Shown here one piece after another: positions 35,680 to 45,074 of a stretch of DNA of 64,000 nt. The stretch's first letter is position 1. The number at the start of each line of letters is the position of its first letter. The DNA is from AC-32 sp963719275 (GTDB lineage Bacteria > Actinomycetota > Thermoleophilia > Gaiellales > Gaiellaceae): the NCBI GenBank assembly GCA_963719275.1, contig CAVRBT010000002.1:62001-126000 (forward strand), given 5' to 3'. The notes beneath the pieces were generated by a model. That model searched no databases, was not told the origin of the DNA, and saw only the letters and a program-made list of their open reading frames with translations. Both the position numbers and the translations under genes were made by a program.

Positions 35680-36108
35680 TCAGAGGTTCTTGCAGTACCA
35701 GCGTGTCGCGCTGCCCACCGGACAGCCCTCGATGACGCCGACCGCCTCGTAGCCGAGCCGCTCGTGGAGACCGGCCGCCAGCAGGTCGTAGGCGAGGAAC
35801 TGGACGAGGCTGCAGCCGCGTCGTCTCGCCACCGACTCCGCCGCGGCCATCAGTGCGCGCGCGAGCCCGCGGCCCCGGAGCTCCTCGTCGACCCATAACG
35901 CGTGCAGCTCGCAGCACCCGCCCCAGGTCATGCCAGAGATGCCGGCGAGGATCCGACGGCCGTCGTCCCGAACGAAGATCCCGAACGCTCGGTCCTCGCC
36001 CAGGCCTGCGGCCACGATTGCGGCCGCCGCGACGCGCTCTTCGAGCAGCCCCAGGTCGGCGGGATCCGGGGAGTCCTCGACGACGAGCGGATAGGGGCCG
36101 TCGTTCAC
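35680..36108 (-). CDS. GNAT acetyltransferase
   Basis: 142 aa. ELHALWVDEELRGRGLARALMAAAES is the acetyl-CoA loop (motif A, R/Q-x-x-G-x-G/A), followed by FLAYDLLAAGLHERLGYEAVGV (motif B). Third gene of a minus-strand group: SHOCT, SnoaL-like, GNAT, with 21-29 base spacing. Likely acetylates a small molecule or protein amine; substrate unknown. Confidence 0.85.
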   Translation of the reverse strand: MNDGPYPLVVEDSPDPADLGLLEERVAAAAIVAAGLGEDRAFGIFVRDDGRRILAGISGMTWGGCCELHALWVDEELRGRGLARALMAAAESVARRRGCSLVQFLAYDLLAAGLHERLGYEAVGVIEGCPVGSATRWYCKNL

Positions 36109-36129
36109 CCGCTGAACGTCGGCGGCCCC

Positions 36130-36549
36130 CTAGCCGGCGACCATCTGCTCCAGCAGGGTGGTCTCGTCGAAGTAGTTCCGGAACGCCGAGATCTTGTCCC
36201 CGCTGAACTCGGCCACCAGAGCGGCCCCGAGCTGGATCTTGCCGCCGGTCGGATCGACGACCGTGTCCTCGTCGAGCCTGAGAGGACCGGAGAACACGGC
36301 GTTGAGCCGATACTCGACGAAGCCCTTGTTGCCGAAGACGTCGAGCGAGCCGATCTCGACGTCGACGTCCGAGAGGGCTTCCTCCCGGCTGGCGACGGTG
36401 TCCTTCAACTGGTCGAGCGAGCTGACCAGCATGTTCGGGCCCCAGCCGCTGACGTCGGGAGTGAACAGCTGCGGCAGCGCGTCGACGTCCCCCTTGATGC
36501 ACGCCTCGAGAGCGTTCTGCAGAACTTGAGCACGACCGTTTTCAGCCAT
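36130..36549 (-). CDS. SnoaL-like nuclear-transport-factor-2-fold protein
   Basis: 139 aa. VLQNALEACIKGDVDALPQLFTPDVSGWGPN is the SnoaL-like entry, with FVEYRLNAVFSGPL and AALVAEFSGDKISAFRNYFDETTLLEQM as the later strands and helix. RBS GGAGGTGAGG stands just before the start. Middle gene of the SHOCT/SnoaL/GNAT operon. Enzymatic or ligand-binding role not determinable. Confidence 0.8.
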   Translation of the reverse strand: MAENGRAQVLQNALEACIKGDVDALPQLFTPDVSGWGPNMLVSSLDQLKDTVASREEALSDVDVEIGSLDVFGNKGFVEYRLNAVFSGPLRLDEDTVVDPTGGKIQLGAALVAEFSGDKISAFRNYFDETTLLEQMVAG

Positions 36550-36578
36550 GACGGTTCCTCACCTCCGGGTTGCGATGA

Positions 36579-36839
36579 CTAGATGCCGAGGATCTTGGCC
36601 TTGGCCGCTGCGAACTCCTCGTCGGTCAGGCTGCCGTTGGCATGCAGCTCGGCCAGGTTCGCGAGCTCGTCGGTATCCGAGCTGGTCGGAGCAGGCGGAG
36701 GCGGTGCGGGCGGCGGCTCTTCGTAGCCCTGGTCCTCGCCTTGATCCTGCGAGCTTCCTCCCGCCCTGCCGGCCGCATAGGCAGCTCCGCCGACCAGCAG
36801 CGCAGTCCGGCGGCGCGTCCGTCGTCGTACGATTCCCAT
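36579..36839 (-). CDS. SHOCT-domain protein
   Basis: 86 aa: basic start MGIVRRRTRRR, a weakly hydrophobic segment TALLVGGAAYAAGRAGG, a Pro-rich linker (about residues 40-52) and a C-terminal SHOCT motif LANLAELHANGSLTDEEFAAAKAKILGI. SHOCT modules mediate oligomerisation of small envelope or stress proteins. First gene of its operon, with copy M 60 nt upstream. Confidence 0.85.
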   Translation of the reverse strand: MGIVRRRTRRRTALLVGGAAYAAGRAGGSSQDQGEDQGYEEPPPAPPPPAPTSSDTDELANLAELHANGSLTDEEFAAAKAKILGI

Positions 36840-36899
36840 CGCTCTCTCCCGTCGTTGCTATTGGGTCAGCGTCGATGGTGCCCCGGCCCCTGCCGGTCG

Positions 36900-36920
36900 G
36901 CATCATCCAAACGGGGCGAA
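36900..36920 (-). promoter_or_regulatory. 21-bp directional element, copy M
   Basis: Minus-strand match TTCGCCCC-GTT-TGGATGATGC, 60 nt before the SHOCT gene. Confidence 0.6.
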
Positions 36921-36931
36921 ACCGCGCGGAC

Positions 36932-38152
36932 CTAGCCAGGCCTCTCGACGGACTCGCAGCTGAGCCCGTCGGGGGTTCCTCTGATGCGGCGGCTGTAGCG
37001 CACGCGTAGCGCCGCGTCCGCTCCGACCTCGATCGGGTCCGGCAGGACCCACACCGACGTCGCCCAGCTCGACGTCGGCCACCTCCATGGATTGAGCGTG
37101 TGCGCAATCCCCCGGTGGAGATGCGCGCAGAAGGTCACGGCGACGGCATTCACGATCCCCGGCGCGCCGAGGACGAGGTCGGCCGAGGCATCCACAGCGG
37201 CGACCTCGAACGCGGTGAGGTCGAGTACGGCGAGGACCGCGGGCGGGCCTATGACGGGCCAGGTCGCAACCATCTCGGCCTCGGTCGGGGAGTTCACGGG
37301 TCCGGGCGCAACCGCATCGACGAGCGGTGCGAAGTCGATCCCGTACAGCCCTCGCCAGCGTTCGAGGGCGGCCCGTCCGAGCGCGCGCTGCCTCGCTTCC
37401 GTCTCCAGTAGCCGGAGCGGCCGAGCGAAGAGCGTGAGTGCGTGCGGGATCAGCCGTGCGTCCGGCTTCAACAGGCGGCGGCGCGCATCGAGCGTCGTCT
37501 CGAGGATCTCCTCCTCGAACGGCTCGTTGCCGATGAGCTCGGACACCAGCAGATCGGCCGGCTCGGGCAGGTCGATCTGGCGCGACCAACCGGAGACGAG
37601 GGTGATCCGGTCCTCCAGTCCGTTCGCGGCGAACACGCGCTCGGCGACCTCTGCGATGTCGCTGGCCTCGACTGCGTAGACGTGCCGCGCGCCGGCGCGG
37701 GCGGCGGCGATGGCGAGCACACCGCTGCCGGTGCCGAGGTCGAGCGCCACGTCCCCGGGCCGCACGGCCTGCTCGAGCGCGGCCAGGTAGTCGCCGGTTC
37801 GGCGCTCGTCGTGGAGCATCCTCGCGTGCTCCACCGGATCGGCCCAGCCGCTCGGCACGCCCGCGCGGGCTTCCGGCCGTACCAGGGCACCTTCCTCCAG
37901 CAGCATGTTGACGACGCTCAGGCTCGGCGCGAAGTCGGTCGACCCGCGCGGTCCGTTCTCGAGCCGGTCGACCGCGTCCCCGAGGGCCACCGGTCGCGAA
38001 AAGAGCGACAGGATCGCGTATCCCCTCGGCCCGATGTCGACGATCGTCCCGTCCGGGGCGTCCACCAGCACGTGCCCCGCCGCATCGAAGCGCGTACGGA
38101 CGTTGGGCGCCAACTGAAGGCGGGTTTCCGGGGAGAGGTCTGCGTGCTGCAC
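36932..38152 (-). CDS. PRMT-like methyltransferase with N-terminal PqqD-like domain
   Basis: About 406 aa from GTG 38152. Residues 1-100 (VRTRFDAAGHVLVDAPDGTIVDIGPRGYAILSLFSRPVALGDAVDRL) resemble a PqqD-like peptide-binding domain. SAM-binding LDLGTGSGVLAIAAARAGARHVYAVEAS, then LLVSELIGNEPFEEEI, which parallels the double-E loop of protein arginine methyltransferases, and a C-terminal beta domain. The combination suggests peptide or protein methylation. Divergent from the flavodoxin-like gene across copy N. Confidence 0.72.
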   Translation of the reverse strand: MQHADLSPETRLQLAPNVRTRFDAAGHVLVDAPDGTIVDIGPRGYAILSLFSRPVALGDAVDRLENGPRGSTDFAPSLSVVNMLLEEGALVRPEARAGVPSGWADPVEHARMLHDERRTGDYLAALEQAVRPGDVALDLGTGSGVLAIAAARAGARHVYAVEASDIAEVAERVFAANGLEDRITLVSGWSRQIDLPEPADLLVSELIGNEPFEEEILETTLDARRRLLKPDARLIPHALTLFARPLRLLETEARQRALGRAALERWRGLYGIDFAPLVDAVAPGPVNSPTEAEMVATWPVIGPPAVLAVLDLTAFEVAAVDASADLVLGAPGIVNAVAVTFCAHLHRGIAHTLNPWRWPTSSWATSVWVLPDPIEVGADAALRVRYSRRIRGTPDGLSCESVERPG

Positions 38153-38188
38153 GCGGCAACCATGGTCAACGATCGCGCCGGGCGCACC

Positions 38189-38209
38189 TTCATCCCCTGA
38201 GGATGATGC
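38189..38209 (+). promoter_or_regulatory. 21-bp directional element, copy N
   Basis: Match TTCATCCC-CTG-AGGATGATGC, 78 nt before the flavodoxin-like gene. Nearly symmetric, so it could also serve the divergent methyltransferase, 36 nt away. Confidence 0.65.
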
Positions 38210-38287
38210 GTGCACGCCACGGCTGCGCCAACCTCGTTGAGACAGTGGCCCGACCGCGGACCTCGTAGGACTCGAGGAGAAAGATCG

Positions 38288-38971
38288 ATGAGCGCCGACC
38301 GACAACCGAAGGTTCTCTTCGTCTACTACACGTTCAGCCAGCAGACCGGCAGGGTGGTCGACGCGATGGCCGATGCGGCGGCTGCCAAGGGGTACCCGGT
38401 GACGAAGGCCCAGCTCGAGTTCACCGATCCGAAGTACAGGAAGCACCTCACCGGCGTGCCGCTGCCCCGCCCGACGCCGAAGATCGTGACCATGCTCGTG
38501 CCTCAGCGGAGGCGCAAGACCGGTGAGATCGGCATCCCCCCCGACGCGCAGGATGGCGACTACGACCTGATCGTCTTCGGGTCGCCGACGTGGTGGCTCA
38601 CGACGAACATGCCGATCCGCTCGTACCTCGAGTCGCCTGAGGCGCGCAAGATCATGTCGGGCAAGCCGTTCGCCGCGGCTTCGGTCTCGCGGCGCTACTG
38701 GAAGGGCAACATCAAGGACATCAAGAAGCTGGGGGAGGCCAACGGCGGCGAGTGGCTCGGCGAGAAGCACTTCCTCGCGGCGGGCGGTCAGGTGAAGTCG
38801 ATGCTCTCCTGGCTCGCCTACATGAAGACCGGCGAAGCGCAGGAGCGTTCGTTCGGGCTGAAGATGCCGCCGCCCAATCTCAAGCCGGACTTCGAGGCGC
38901 AGGCTCGGCGCTTCATCGACGACCTCGGCGAGCGGGTCTTCGGCCGACAGCCCGCCGGTCTCGGCGCCTGA
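38288..38971 (+). CDS. Flavodoxin-like protein
   Basis: 227 aa. VLFVYYTFSQQTGRVVDAM is the FMN-phosphate loop (T/S-x-x-T-G), LIVFGSPTWWLTTNMP the isoalloxazine-contacting loop, and the C-terminus extends beyond simple flavodoxins. Probably an FMN-dependent oxidoreductase rather than an electron carrier. First of three co-oriented genes, the next two being membrane proteins. Confidence 0.82.
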   Translation: MSADRQPKVLFVYYTFSQQTGRVVDAMADAAAAKGYPVTKAQLEFTDPKYRKHLTGVPLPRPTPKIVTMLVPQRRRKTGEIGIPPDAQDGDYDLIVFGSPTWWLTTNMPIRSYLESPEARKIMSGKPFAAASVSRRYWKGNIKDIKKLGEANGGEWLGEKHFLAAGGQVKSMLSWLAYMKTGEAQERSFGLKMPPPNLKPDFEAQARRFIDDLGERVFGRQPAGLGA

Positions 38972-38985
38972 CGCGCGGTATCGCG

Positions 38986-39702
38986 ATGGCGACGGAGGCC
39001 GATCAGGCGGAGGGCATCGACCGCGACGCAGGCCGGCGACGCGACGACGTGGTGTCCATCGAACCTCGCTGGCCGGTCGCGTTGGCGCTCGGGGCCTTCA
39101 TCGTCATCACGATCGTGCTGCGCGTGCTGGAGCCGCACCGTGAATCCATCGGGCCGCACTGGCTCGTCCCGAGCATCGAGATCGCGCTGCTGCTCGCACT
39201 GGTCGCGGCAAACCCGGCGCAGTTGAGCAGGCGAAGGCGCTGGCTGCGGCCGGTCGCGATCGTCCTCGTCGCCGCTCTGATGGTCGTCACGCTGCTCGCC
39301 ACCGCCATTCTGATCACCGATCTCGTGCGGGGCGGGAAGGTAACGGACTCCGCGACCTCGCTGCTCGCCTCGGGCGCCTTGATCTGGCTCGGAAACTGCC
39401 TGATCTTCGGGCTCTTCTACTGGTTGCTCGACAGTGGCGGACCGTATGCGCGCGCGATCGGAGAGCGCGAGTTTTTCGACTTCGCCTTCACCCAGCAGAT
39501 GAGCCCGGAGCTCGCTCCCCCCGGCTGGCGCCCGCTGTACGTCGACTACCTCATCCTCGGTCTCACCACGAGCACGGCCTTCAGCCCCACGGACGTGATG
39601 CCCATGGCTCGCTGGGCGAAGCTGACCATGGCACTCCAGTCCTTGATCGCGCTGACCGTGGTGGGCCTGGTCATCGCCCGCGCGGTCAACGTCTTCAGCT
39701 AG
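38986..39702 (+). CDS. Multi-TM membrane protein, DUF1345-like
   Basis: 238 aa with five to six TM helices. The C-terminal module YVDYLILGLTTSTAFSPTDVMPMARWAKLTMALQSLIALTVVGLVIARAVNVF resembles the pore/exit helix pair of DUF1345 and channel-like proteins, with STAFSPTD in the filter position. Start ATG 38986, 14 bases after the flavodoxin stop. Function unknown; an ion-permeation role is possible. Confidence 0.7.
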   Translation: MATEADQAEGIDRDAGRRRDDVVSIEPRWPVALALGAFIVITIVLRVLEPHRESIGPHWLVPSIEIALLLALVAANPAQLSRRRRWLRPVAIVLVAALMVVTLLATAILITDLVRGGKVTDSATSLLASGALIWLGNCLIFGLFYWLLDSGGPYARAIGEREFFDFAFTQQMSPELAPPGWRPLYVDYLILGLTTSTAFSPTDVMPMARWAKLTMALQSLIALTVVGLVIARAVNVFS

Positions 39703-39810
39703 CCAGGTGACGAGCCGCGTGATCCTGGATCCCGAGAGCCGGCGGTCGTCGAGCGTGCTACAGGGTGTGGAGGCTCCCGGTACCGGTGGGGCAGGACGCT
39801 AGGGGGTTGC

Positions 39811-40740
39811 GTGCCCGCGACACCGTCTGGCGGAGATCCTGCTGCGGCGACGTCACCCAGCGCGACGCGTCGACGGTCGCGATGGCGGGCGCTCGTGCAT
39901 GCGATAGCCGCGGTGCGCAGCACGGACCCGGCCAGCGTGGAATCCGCGCTCAAGGATCTTGGAGGCAGGCGACGCTGGCTCGCCCCGCTCGTGTACGCGG
40001 CGGGCACGGTCGCAATCGTCTTCGACGGTGTCCTGCTACTGCTGCGCAACTGGCGGCTAACCCTTCTGCAACTCTTTCCCGCGGCGTGGATCTGGATCAT
40101 GACCTGGAACATGAAGAACCACCTGCTCTCCAAGCCCACGTTCTCGACCACCGAGGTGATCCCGGTCGCAGTCGGCGTGCTACTCGCGGCTCAGGTCGCG
40201 TACTGGTCCAACGCGACCTTCGCCTACACGATGGCGCAGAGCGGCACCGCCGACATCAGGGCGGCGTTCGGCGAGGCCCGACCGCACTGGCGCCTGGTCG
40301 GCGGCCTGGCGCTGCTAACCGGCGGCCTGCAGGCCGCGATCTGGCTGCTGATCCCGCGACTGAAAGCCGACTGGCTCTGGGTTGCTCTCCTCGTGATGTT
40401 CGTGGTGCAGGTCTATCTGTTCATCGCGATTCCGTGCTGGCTGGTTGGCGCCCGCAAGACCGGCTCGCGGCGCGAGCGGACGATCCGGAGCCTGACGACT
40501 GGCGTCCTGAGCGGGGTGGCGTCGACGCCGGGGTTCCTGCTGAACCGGATCGGCTGGCTGTTGCTCGGATCGGGCCCGCTCGGGATCATCGGTGGCGCGC
40601 TTGTCGCTGTCGGAGCCGTGCTGCACGTCACCGCGAGCTCGTCGGTGCGGGTCGTCAAGCTGTCGCTTCGCCTTCGATCGGACGACGGTCCACCCGCCTC
40701 GCGACGAGTCGACGGCGTCGTCCCGCTCCCGCCTGATTAG
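39811..40740 (+). CDS. Uncharacterised six-TM membrane protein
   Basis: 309 aa from GTG 39811. Basic cytoplasmic N-terminus of about 60 residues, then six hydrophobic segments (LLQLFPAAWIWIMTW, VIPVAVGVLLAAQVAYW, GGLALLTGGLQAAIWLLIP, WVALLVMFVVQVYLFIAIPCW, FLLNRIGWLLLGSGPLGIIGGALVAVGAVLHV). No family recognised. Third gene behind copy N. A shared transcript is plausible but the gap is 108 bases. Confidence 0.65.
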   Translation: MPATPSGGDPAAATSPSATRRRSRWRALVHAIAAVRSTDPASVESALKDLGGRRRWLAPLVYAAGTVAIVFDGVLLLLRNWRLTLLQLFPAAWIWIMTWNMKNHLLSKPTFSTTEVIPVAVGVLLAAQVAYWSNATFAYTMAQSGTADIRAAFGEARPHWRLVGGLALLTGGLQAAIWLLIPRLKADWLWVALLVMFVVQVYLFIAIPCWLVGARKTGSRRERTIRSLTTGVLSGVASTPGFLLNRIGWLLLGSGPLGIIGGALVAVGAVLHVTASSSVRVVKLSLRLRSDDGPPASRRVDGVVPLPPD

Positions 40741-40794
40741 CGACCACCTCGGGGCTTAACGGTCAGCCCGGCCGACGTGTCGCTCGGTTCCCTG

Positions 40795-40815
40795 TTCATC
40801 CGAACCGGGCGATGC
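40795..40815 (+). promoter_or_regulatory. 21-bp directional element, copy O
   Basis: TTCATCCG-AAC-CGGGCGATGC, 32 nt before the MFS start. Differs at one base from copy P 4 kb away on the other strand. Confidence 0.8.
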
Positions 40816-40847
40816 ACATGGCTCGCAGCGGGTGAAGGCTCGGCCGG

Positions 40848-42473
40848 ATGGCTGAGACGGCTGCCCCGGCCGAAGCCTCGACCGCCCCCCAGCGCGCGGG
40901 CCTGGTGCTGGGCGCGCTGATCGCCGTCGCGGCCGTGGCCAACCTGGGTCTCGCGGTCGCGAACGTCGCACTGCCCTCGATCGGGAAGCACTTCGACGCG
41001 TCGCAGACCGAGCTCAACCTGGTCGCGGTGGGCTACTCGCTGGGCCTGGCCGCCTCGGTCCTGTACTTCGGCGCGGTCGGCGACCGCTACGGGCGGAAGC
41101 TCCTGCTGATCCTCGGGATGATCCTGACCGTTCCCGCCGACTGCCTCGCCGCGTGGGCGCCGTCGATCGACGTGCTGTTCGCCGCCCGCGTGATCGGCGG
41201 CCTCGCCGCCGGCATGGCGTACCCGACGACGCTGGCCCTGATCACGGCGCTCTGGTCGGGCCCGGCGCGCACGAAGTCGATCGCGCTGTGGGCGGCGATC
41301 GGCGGCGGGATCTCGGCGCTCGGGCCCCTCTGCTCGGGGATCCTGCTCGAGCACTACTGGTGGGGGTCGGTCTTCCTGCTCACGCTCCCGCTCGCCGTGA
41401 TCGCGCTCGTGCTGGCGCTGGTCCTGGTCCCGAGCCACGTCAACGAGACCACCGAGTCGGTCGACCACCCCGGCGGGGTGCTCTCGATCGTCCTCGTCGG
41501 CGCGCTCATCCTCGGGATCAACTTCGCGGCTGTGCCGAACGAGACGACCCTCGTCGTCAGCCTCTTCATCGTCGCCGGCATGGCCCTGGTGGCGTTCTAC
41601 ATCCGCCAGCGCCGGGCAGCGAACCCCCTCTACGACCTGGACGTCGCCGCCCGCCCGACCTTCTGGGTCGCGGCCTGCGCAGGCCTGATCGTGTTCGGCT
41701 CCCTGATGGGGTCGATGTACATCGGACAGCAGTTCCTCCAGAACGTGCTCGGCTACTCGACCGTCGACGCCGGGCTGGCGATCCTGCCCGCGGTGTTCTG
41801 CATGGTGGTCGTCGCGCCGCGCTCGGCCAACCTCGTCGAGGCGCGCGGCGCCCGCTTCACGCTCCTCTTCGGCTACGTCTTCGTCCTGCTCGGCTTCCTG
41901 ACGATGCTCCTGCTCTGGAAGGAGAACATCTCGTACTGGAAAGTGGGGCTCGGCTACGCCTTCGTGGGAATCGGCGTCGGGCTCGCCGGCACCCCGGCCT
42001 CGCACTCCCTCACGGGTTCGGTCCCCGTCAAGCGCGTGGGCATGGCCTCCGGCACCGCCGACCTGCAGCGCGACCTCGGCGGGGCGATCATGCAGTCGAT
42101 CTTCGGCGCCCTCCTAACGGCCGGCTACGCGGCCGCCGCCGGAGCTGCAGTCGCCGCCTCCGGCAAGAACGTCAACAACCAGGTCCAGACCGAGTTGACG
42201 AAGTCGTTCTCCAGCGCGGCCGACACCGCGTCGAAGTACCCGCCTTCGGTCCAGGACAACATCATCGCGGCAGCGAAGACCGCCTTCCTGCAAGGCGACC
42301 AGTGGGCGTACCTCGCCGGGATCGTGGCGGTGCTGCTCGGGGCGACGCTGGTCTTCTTGAAGTTCCCGAAGGCGGCCGACGAGAAGCAGCTCCTGAAGCG
42401 CTACCAGGCAGAGGACGCAGAGGCTGCGTCCCCCGAGGCCGAGCCGGGAACCCCCGCGCTGACCGCACCCTGA
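40848..42473 (+). CDS. MFS transporter (DHA2 type)
   Basis: 541 aa, 14 TM helices. Opening LGALIAVAAVANLGLAVANVALPSIGKHFDASQTEL and motif A GAVGDRYGRKLLLI (about residues 70-83), motif C-like GGISALGPLCSGILLEHYWWGSVFLL, long loop after TM13. Exports drugs or metabolites by proton antiport; substrate unknown. Directly regulated candidate: copy O 32 nt upstream. It converges with arylsulfatase 2. Confidence 0.9.
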   Translation: MAETAAPAEASTAPQRAGLVLGALIAVAAVANLGLAVANVALPSIGKHFDASQTELNLVAVGYSLGLAASVLYFGAVGDRYGRKLLLILGMILTVPADCLAAWAPSIDVLFAARVIGGLAAGMAYPTTLALITALWSGPARTKSIALWAAIGGGISALGPLCSGILLEHYWWGSVFLLTLPLAVIALVLALVLVPSHVNETTESVDHPGGVLSIVLVGALILGINFAAVPNETTLVVSLFIVAGMALVAFYIRQRRAANPLYDLDVAARPTFWVAACAGLIVFGSLMGSMYIGQQFLQNVLGYSTVDAGLAILPAVFCMVVVAPRSANLVEARGARFTLLFGYVFVLLGFLTMLLLWKENISYWKVGLGYAFVGIGVGLAGTPASHSLTGSVPVKRVGMASGTADLQRDLGGAIMQSIFGALLTAGYAAAAGAAVAASGKNVNNQVQTELTKSFSSAADTASKYPPSVQDNIIAAAKTAFLQGDQWAYLAGIVAVLLGATLVFLKFPKAADEKQLLKRYQAEDAEAASPEAEPGTPALTAP

Positions 42474-42520
42474 CCGCGGGGCGGGCACTGCCGGTCCTCT
42501 GGCGGTAAGAGCGGTCGCGG

Positions 42521-44864
42521 TTACTCGCGCTTCATCAGAGCGAGCGCTTCCTTTTCGAGATCCACGTACTGCTCGCCCGAGACGTCGACGATCGCCCGCT
42601 TGATCGTCCCTCCCTTGAAGGCGTACGGGCTCGTGCCCGTGTAGTCCGAGGTCACGGGCTCCGCCGGATCGCGCCCGACGTTCAGGCCCTCGCCGACGAG
42701 CGAGAAGTTGCCGGGCTGAGTCATGATCGTGCCCTCGCCGACCTTTTCGTCGTCGACGAAGAGCGAGAGCGTCCCGGTTGTCGGCAAGGAGTCGCCTTCG
42801 CGGAGGAAGGTCGCCCCGAGGATCCGCTGCCCCGTTGGGATCTCGCTGCTCGACTCGACGATCTGCTCCTTCGAGCCGACGAAGTTGTAGACGTACTTGA
42901 GCTTGCCGTCCTTGACGTACAGCGCGTGGCCGCCGAAGCGGGCGCCGTGCGAGAAGAGCACGCCGGCGGCGTCCTCCGCGTCGACCTCCACCTCGACCGC
43001 GATCGAGTAGCTGCGATTGCGGATGTTGACCGCCGCAGTCTCGGGCACCTCCGCCGTGTCGGGGAAGTAGACGTACCGGTCGCGGGGCGGCGCGACCTGC
43101 GGTCTAGTCGGGTCGGCGAGCACCTCCACGGCGGTCAGGTCGACCAGCGGGAGGCCGTTGTACTTGCCGGCCTCGTGGAACCAGAGGTTGACGAGCTCGT
43201 GCACCTTCTCCGGGTGCTCCGTCGCGAGATCGTTCATCTCCGTCGGGTCCTTCGTCGTGTCGTAGAGCTCCCAACGGTCGTGCTCGTAGTCACCCCACCC
43301 CGCGATCGTCGGGTGCACCGAGACGGCCTTCCAGCCCTTGTGCCAGATCGCCCGCGAGCCGAGCATCGAGAAGAACCCGGTCTTCTTTGGCGTGGGCACC
43401 TCGTCGCTCTCGAAGGTCGACCGGAAGCTGACGCCCTCGAGCGGGATCTGCTGGTACCCCTTTACGTCCTCGGGCAGGTCGACGCCGAGACAGTCGAACA
43501 TCGTCGGAACGACGTCGGTCGCGTGGAGGAACTGATGGCGCAGCTCGCCCTTCGCCCCGATGCCCTTCGGCCACGAGACCACCATCGCGTCCGCAACGCC
43601 GCCCTCGAAGTTGTAGCGCTTCCACATCTTGAACGGCGTGTTGAAGGCCCACGCCCAGCCGACCGGATAGTGGTTGTAGGTGGCCGGCGAGCCGAGCTCG
43701 TCGAGGTACTGCAGGTTCTCCTCGATCGTGTCCGGAATCCCGTTGAAGAACTTGTTCTCGTTGACCGACCCGTTCGGCCCGCCCTCGCCGCTCGCGCCGT
43801 TGTCGGAGACGAGCACGACGATCGTGTTCTCGAGCTCGCCGCTCTCCTCGAGGAAGTCGAGCAGCCGGCCGATCTCGTGGTCGGTGTGGCTGAGGAAGCC
43901 TGCGTAAACCTCGGCCATCCGGCAGAACAGCCTCTTCTCGTCGTCGGAGAGCGAGTCCCAGGGCCGGACGACGTCCAGCTCGGGCCAGGGCTTCCCGTCC
44001 GCACTCGTCTCCTCCGCGTAGGGGTTCAGCGGCGTGAGCTCGGCGTCCTCCGGAAAGATGCCGAGCTGCTTCTGCCGTGCGAACACGAGCTCGCGGTAGG
44101 CCTCGTAGCCCATGTCGAACTTGCCCTTGTAGCGGTTGATCCACTCCTCCGGCGCATGGTGCGGCGCGTGGGTCGCGCCGGGGCAGAAGTACATGAAGAA
44201 GGGCTTGTCGGGGACGAGCATCTTCGCGTCTCGAATGAACTCGATCGCCCTGTCGGTCAGGTCAGTCGTGAGGTGGTAGCCGTCCTCGGGCATCGTCGGC
44301 TGATCAACCGGGTGATTGTCGTAGATCAGGTCCGGATACCACTGGTTGGTCTCGCCACCGAGGAAGCCGTAGAAGCGCTCGAATCCGCGGCCCACGGGCC
44401 AGTTGCGCTTCGTCGAGGCCATGATTCATCTCGTCGGCCGGGCACAGGTGCCACTTGCCGAGCATGTAGGTGTTCCAGCCCCGTTCACCGAGCACCTCGG
44501 CGATCGTCGCGCACTCGAACGGGATATGCCCGTTCGAGTTGGGAAAGCCGGTCGTCGCCTCGGCGATGCAGGCCATCCCGTTCGTGGTGTGGTTGCGGCC
44601 TGTGAGGAGGGACGAGCGCGTCGGCGAGCAAAGCGCAGTCGTGTGCCAGTTGGTGTACGTGAGCCCGCCCGCCGCCAGCTTGTTGAAGTTCGGCGTCTCG
44701 ATCAAGCCTCCCCACGGCTCCATCGCGGAGAACCCGACGTCGTCGAGCACGATGTAGAGCACGTTCGGTGCTCCTTCGGGCGCGACCGGCTGCACGTACG
44801 GCGTCCAGTCGGGAGTGGAGTCGCGGATGTCCACGTCGATGATTCCCTTGAACGGGCCGGCCAT
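42521..44864 (-). CDS. Arylsulfatase 2 (type I, Cys-type), frameshifted
   Basis: About 780 aa if the frame is corrected. N-terminal VLYIVLDDVGFSAMEPWGG, formylglycine site ALCSPTRSSLLTGRNHTTNG (Cys79), then after ADEMN an extra base near 44421-44426 shifts into the frame MASTKRNWPVGRGFERFYGFLGG, with VVLVSDNGASGEGG as the second metal site. Related to arylsulfatase 1 but clearly diverged. Start ATG 44864 behind GGAGGGG. Copy P is 95 nt upstream. Confidence 0.85.
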
Positions 44865-44959
44865 CGGCCCCTCCTTCCTCGTCGGCGGCGGCGCCGCAGG
44901 TCGTGACACATAGCGCGCGGGCCTCCAGGCACCCAAACTCCCGAATCGCCTGGTCGGGT

Positions 44960-44980
44960 GCATCGCCCGGTTGGGATGAA
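44960..44980 (-). promoter_or_regulatory. 21-bp directional element, copy P
   Basis: Minus-strand TTCATCCC-AAC-CGGGCGATGC, a perfect consensus match, 95 nt before arylsulfatase 2. Confidence 0.8.
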
Positions 44981-44996
44981 GCCGGAGAGTGGTGGG

Positions 44997-45017
44997 GTCA
45001 TCCCATCCGGGCGATGA
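44997..45017 (+). promoter_or_regulatory. 21-bp directional element, copy Q
   Basis: GTCATCCC-ATC-CGGGCGATGA, 57 nt before the DUF7144-like gene, facing away from copy P. Confidence 0.75.
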
Positions 45018-45074
45018 GCGCCGGCAGGCCCCGCGGTTAGCTAGAGACGTGCAACCGGATCGGAGGTATCCGGC

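Noticed and set aside
36550..36575. Element-like TCATCGCAACCCGG upstream of the SnoaL-like gene
   Set aside because: It coincides with the RBS GGAGGTGAGG and lacks the right half-site; the gene is internal to an operon.
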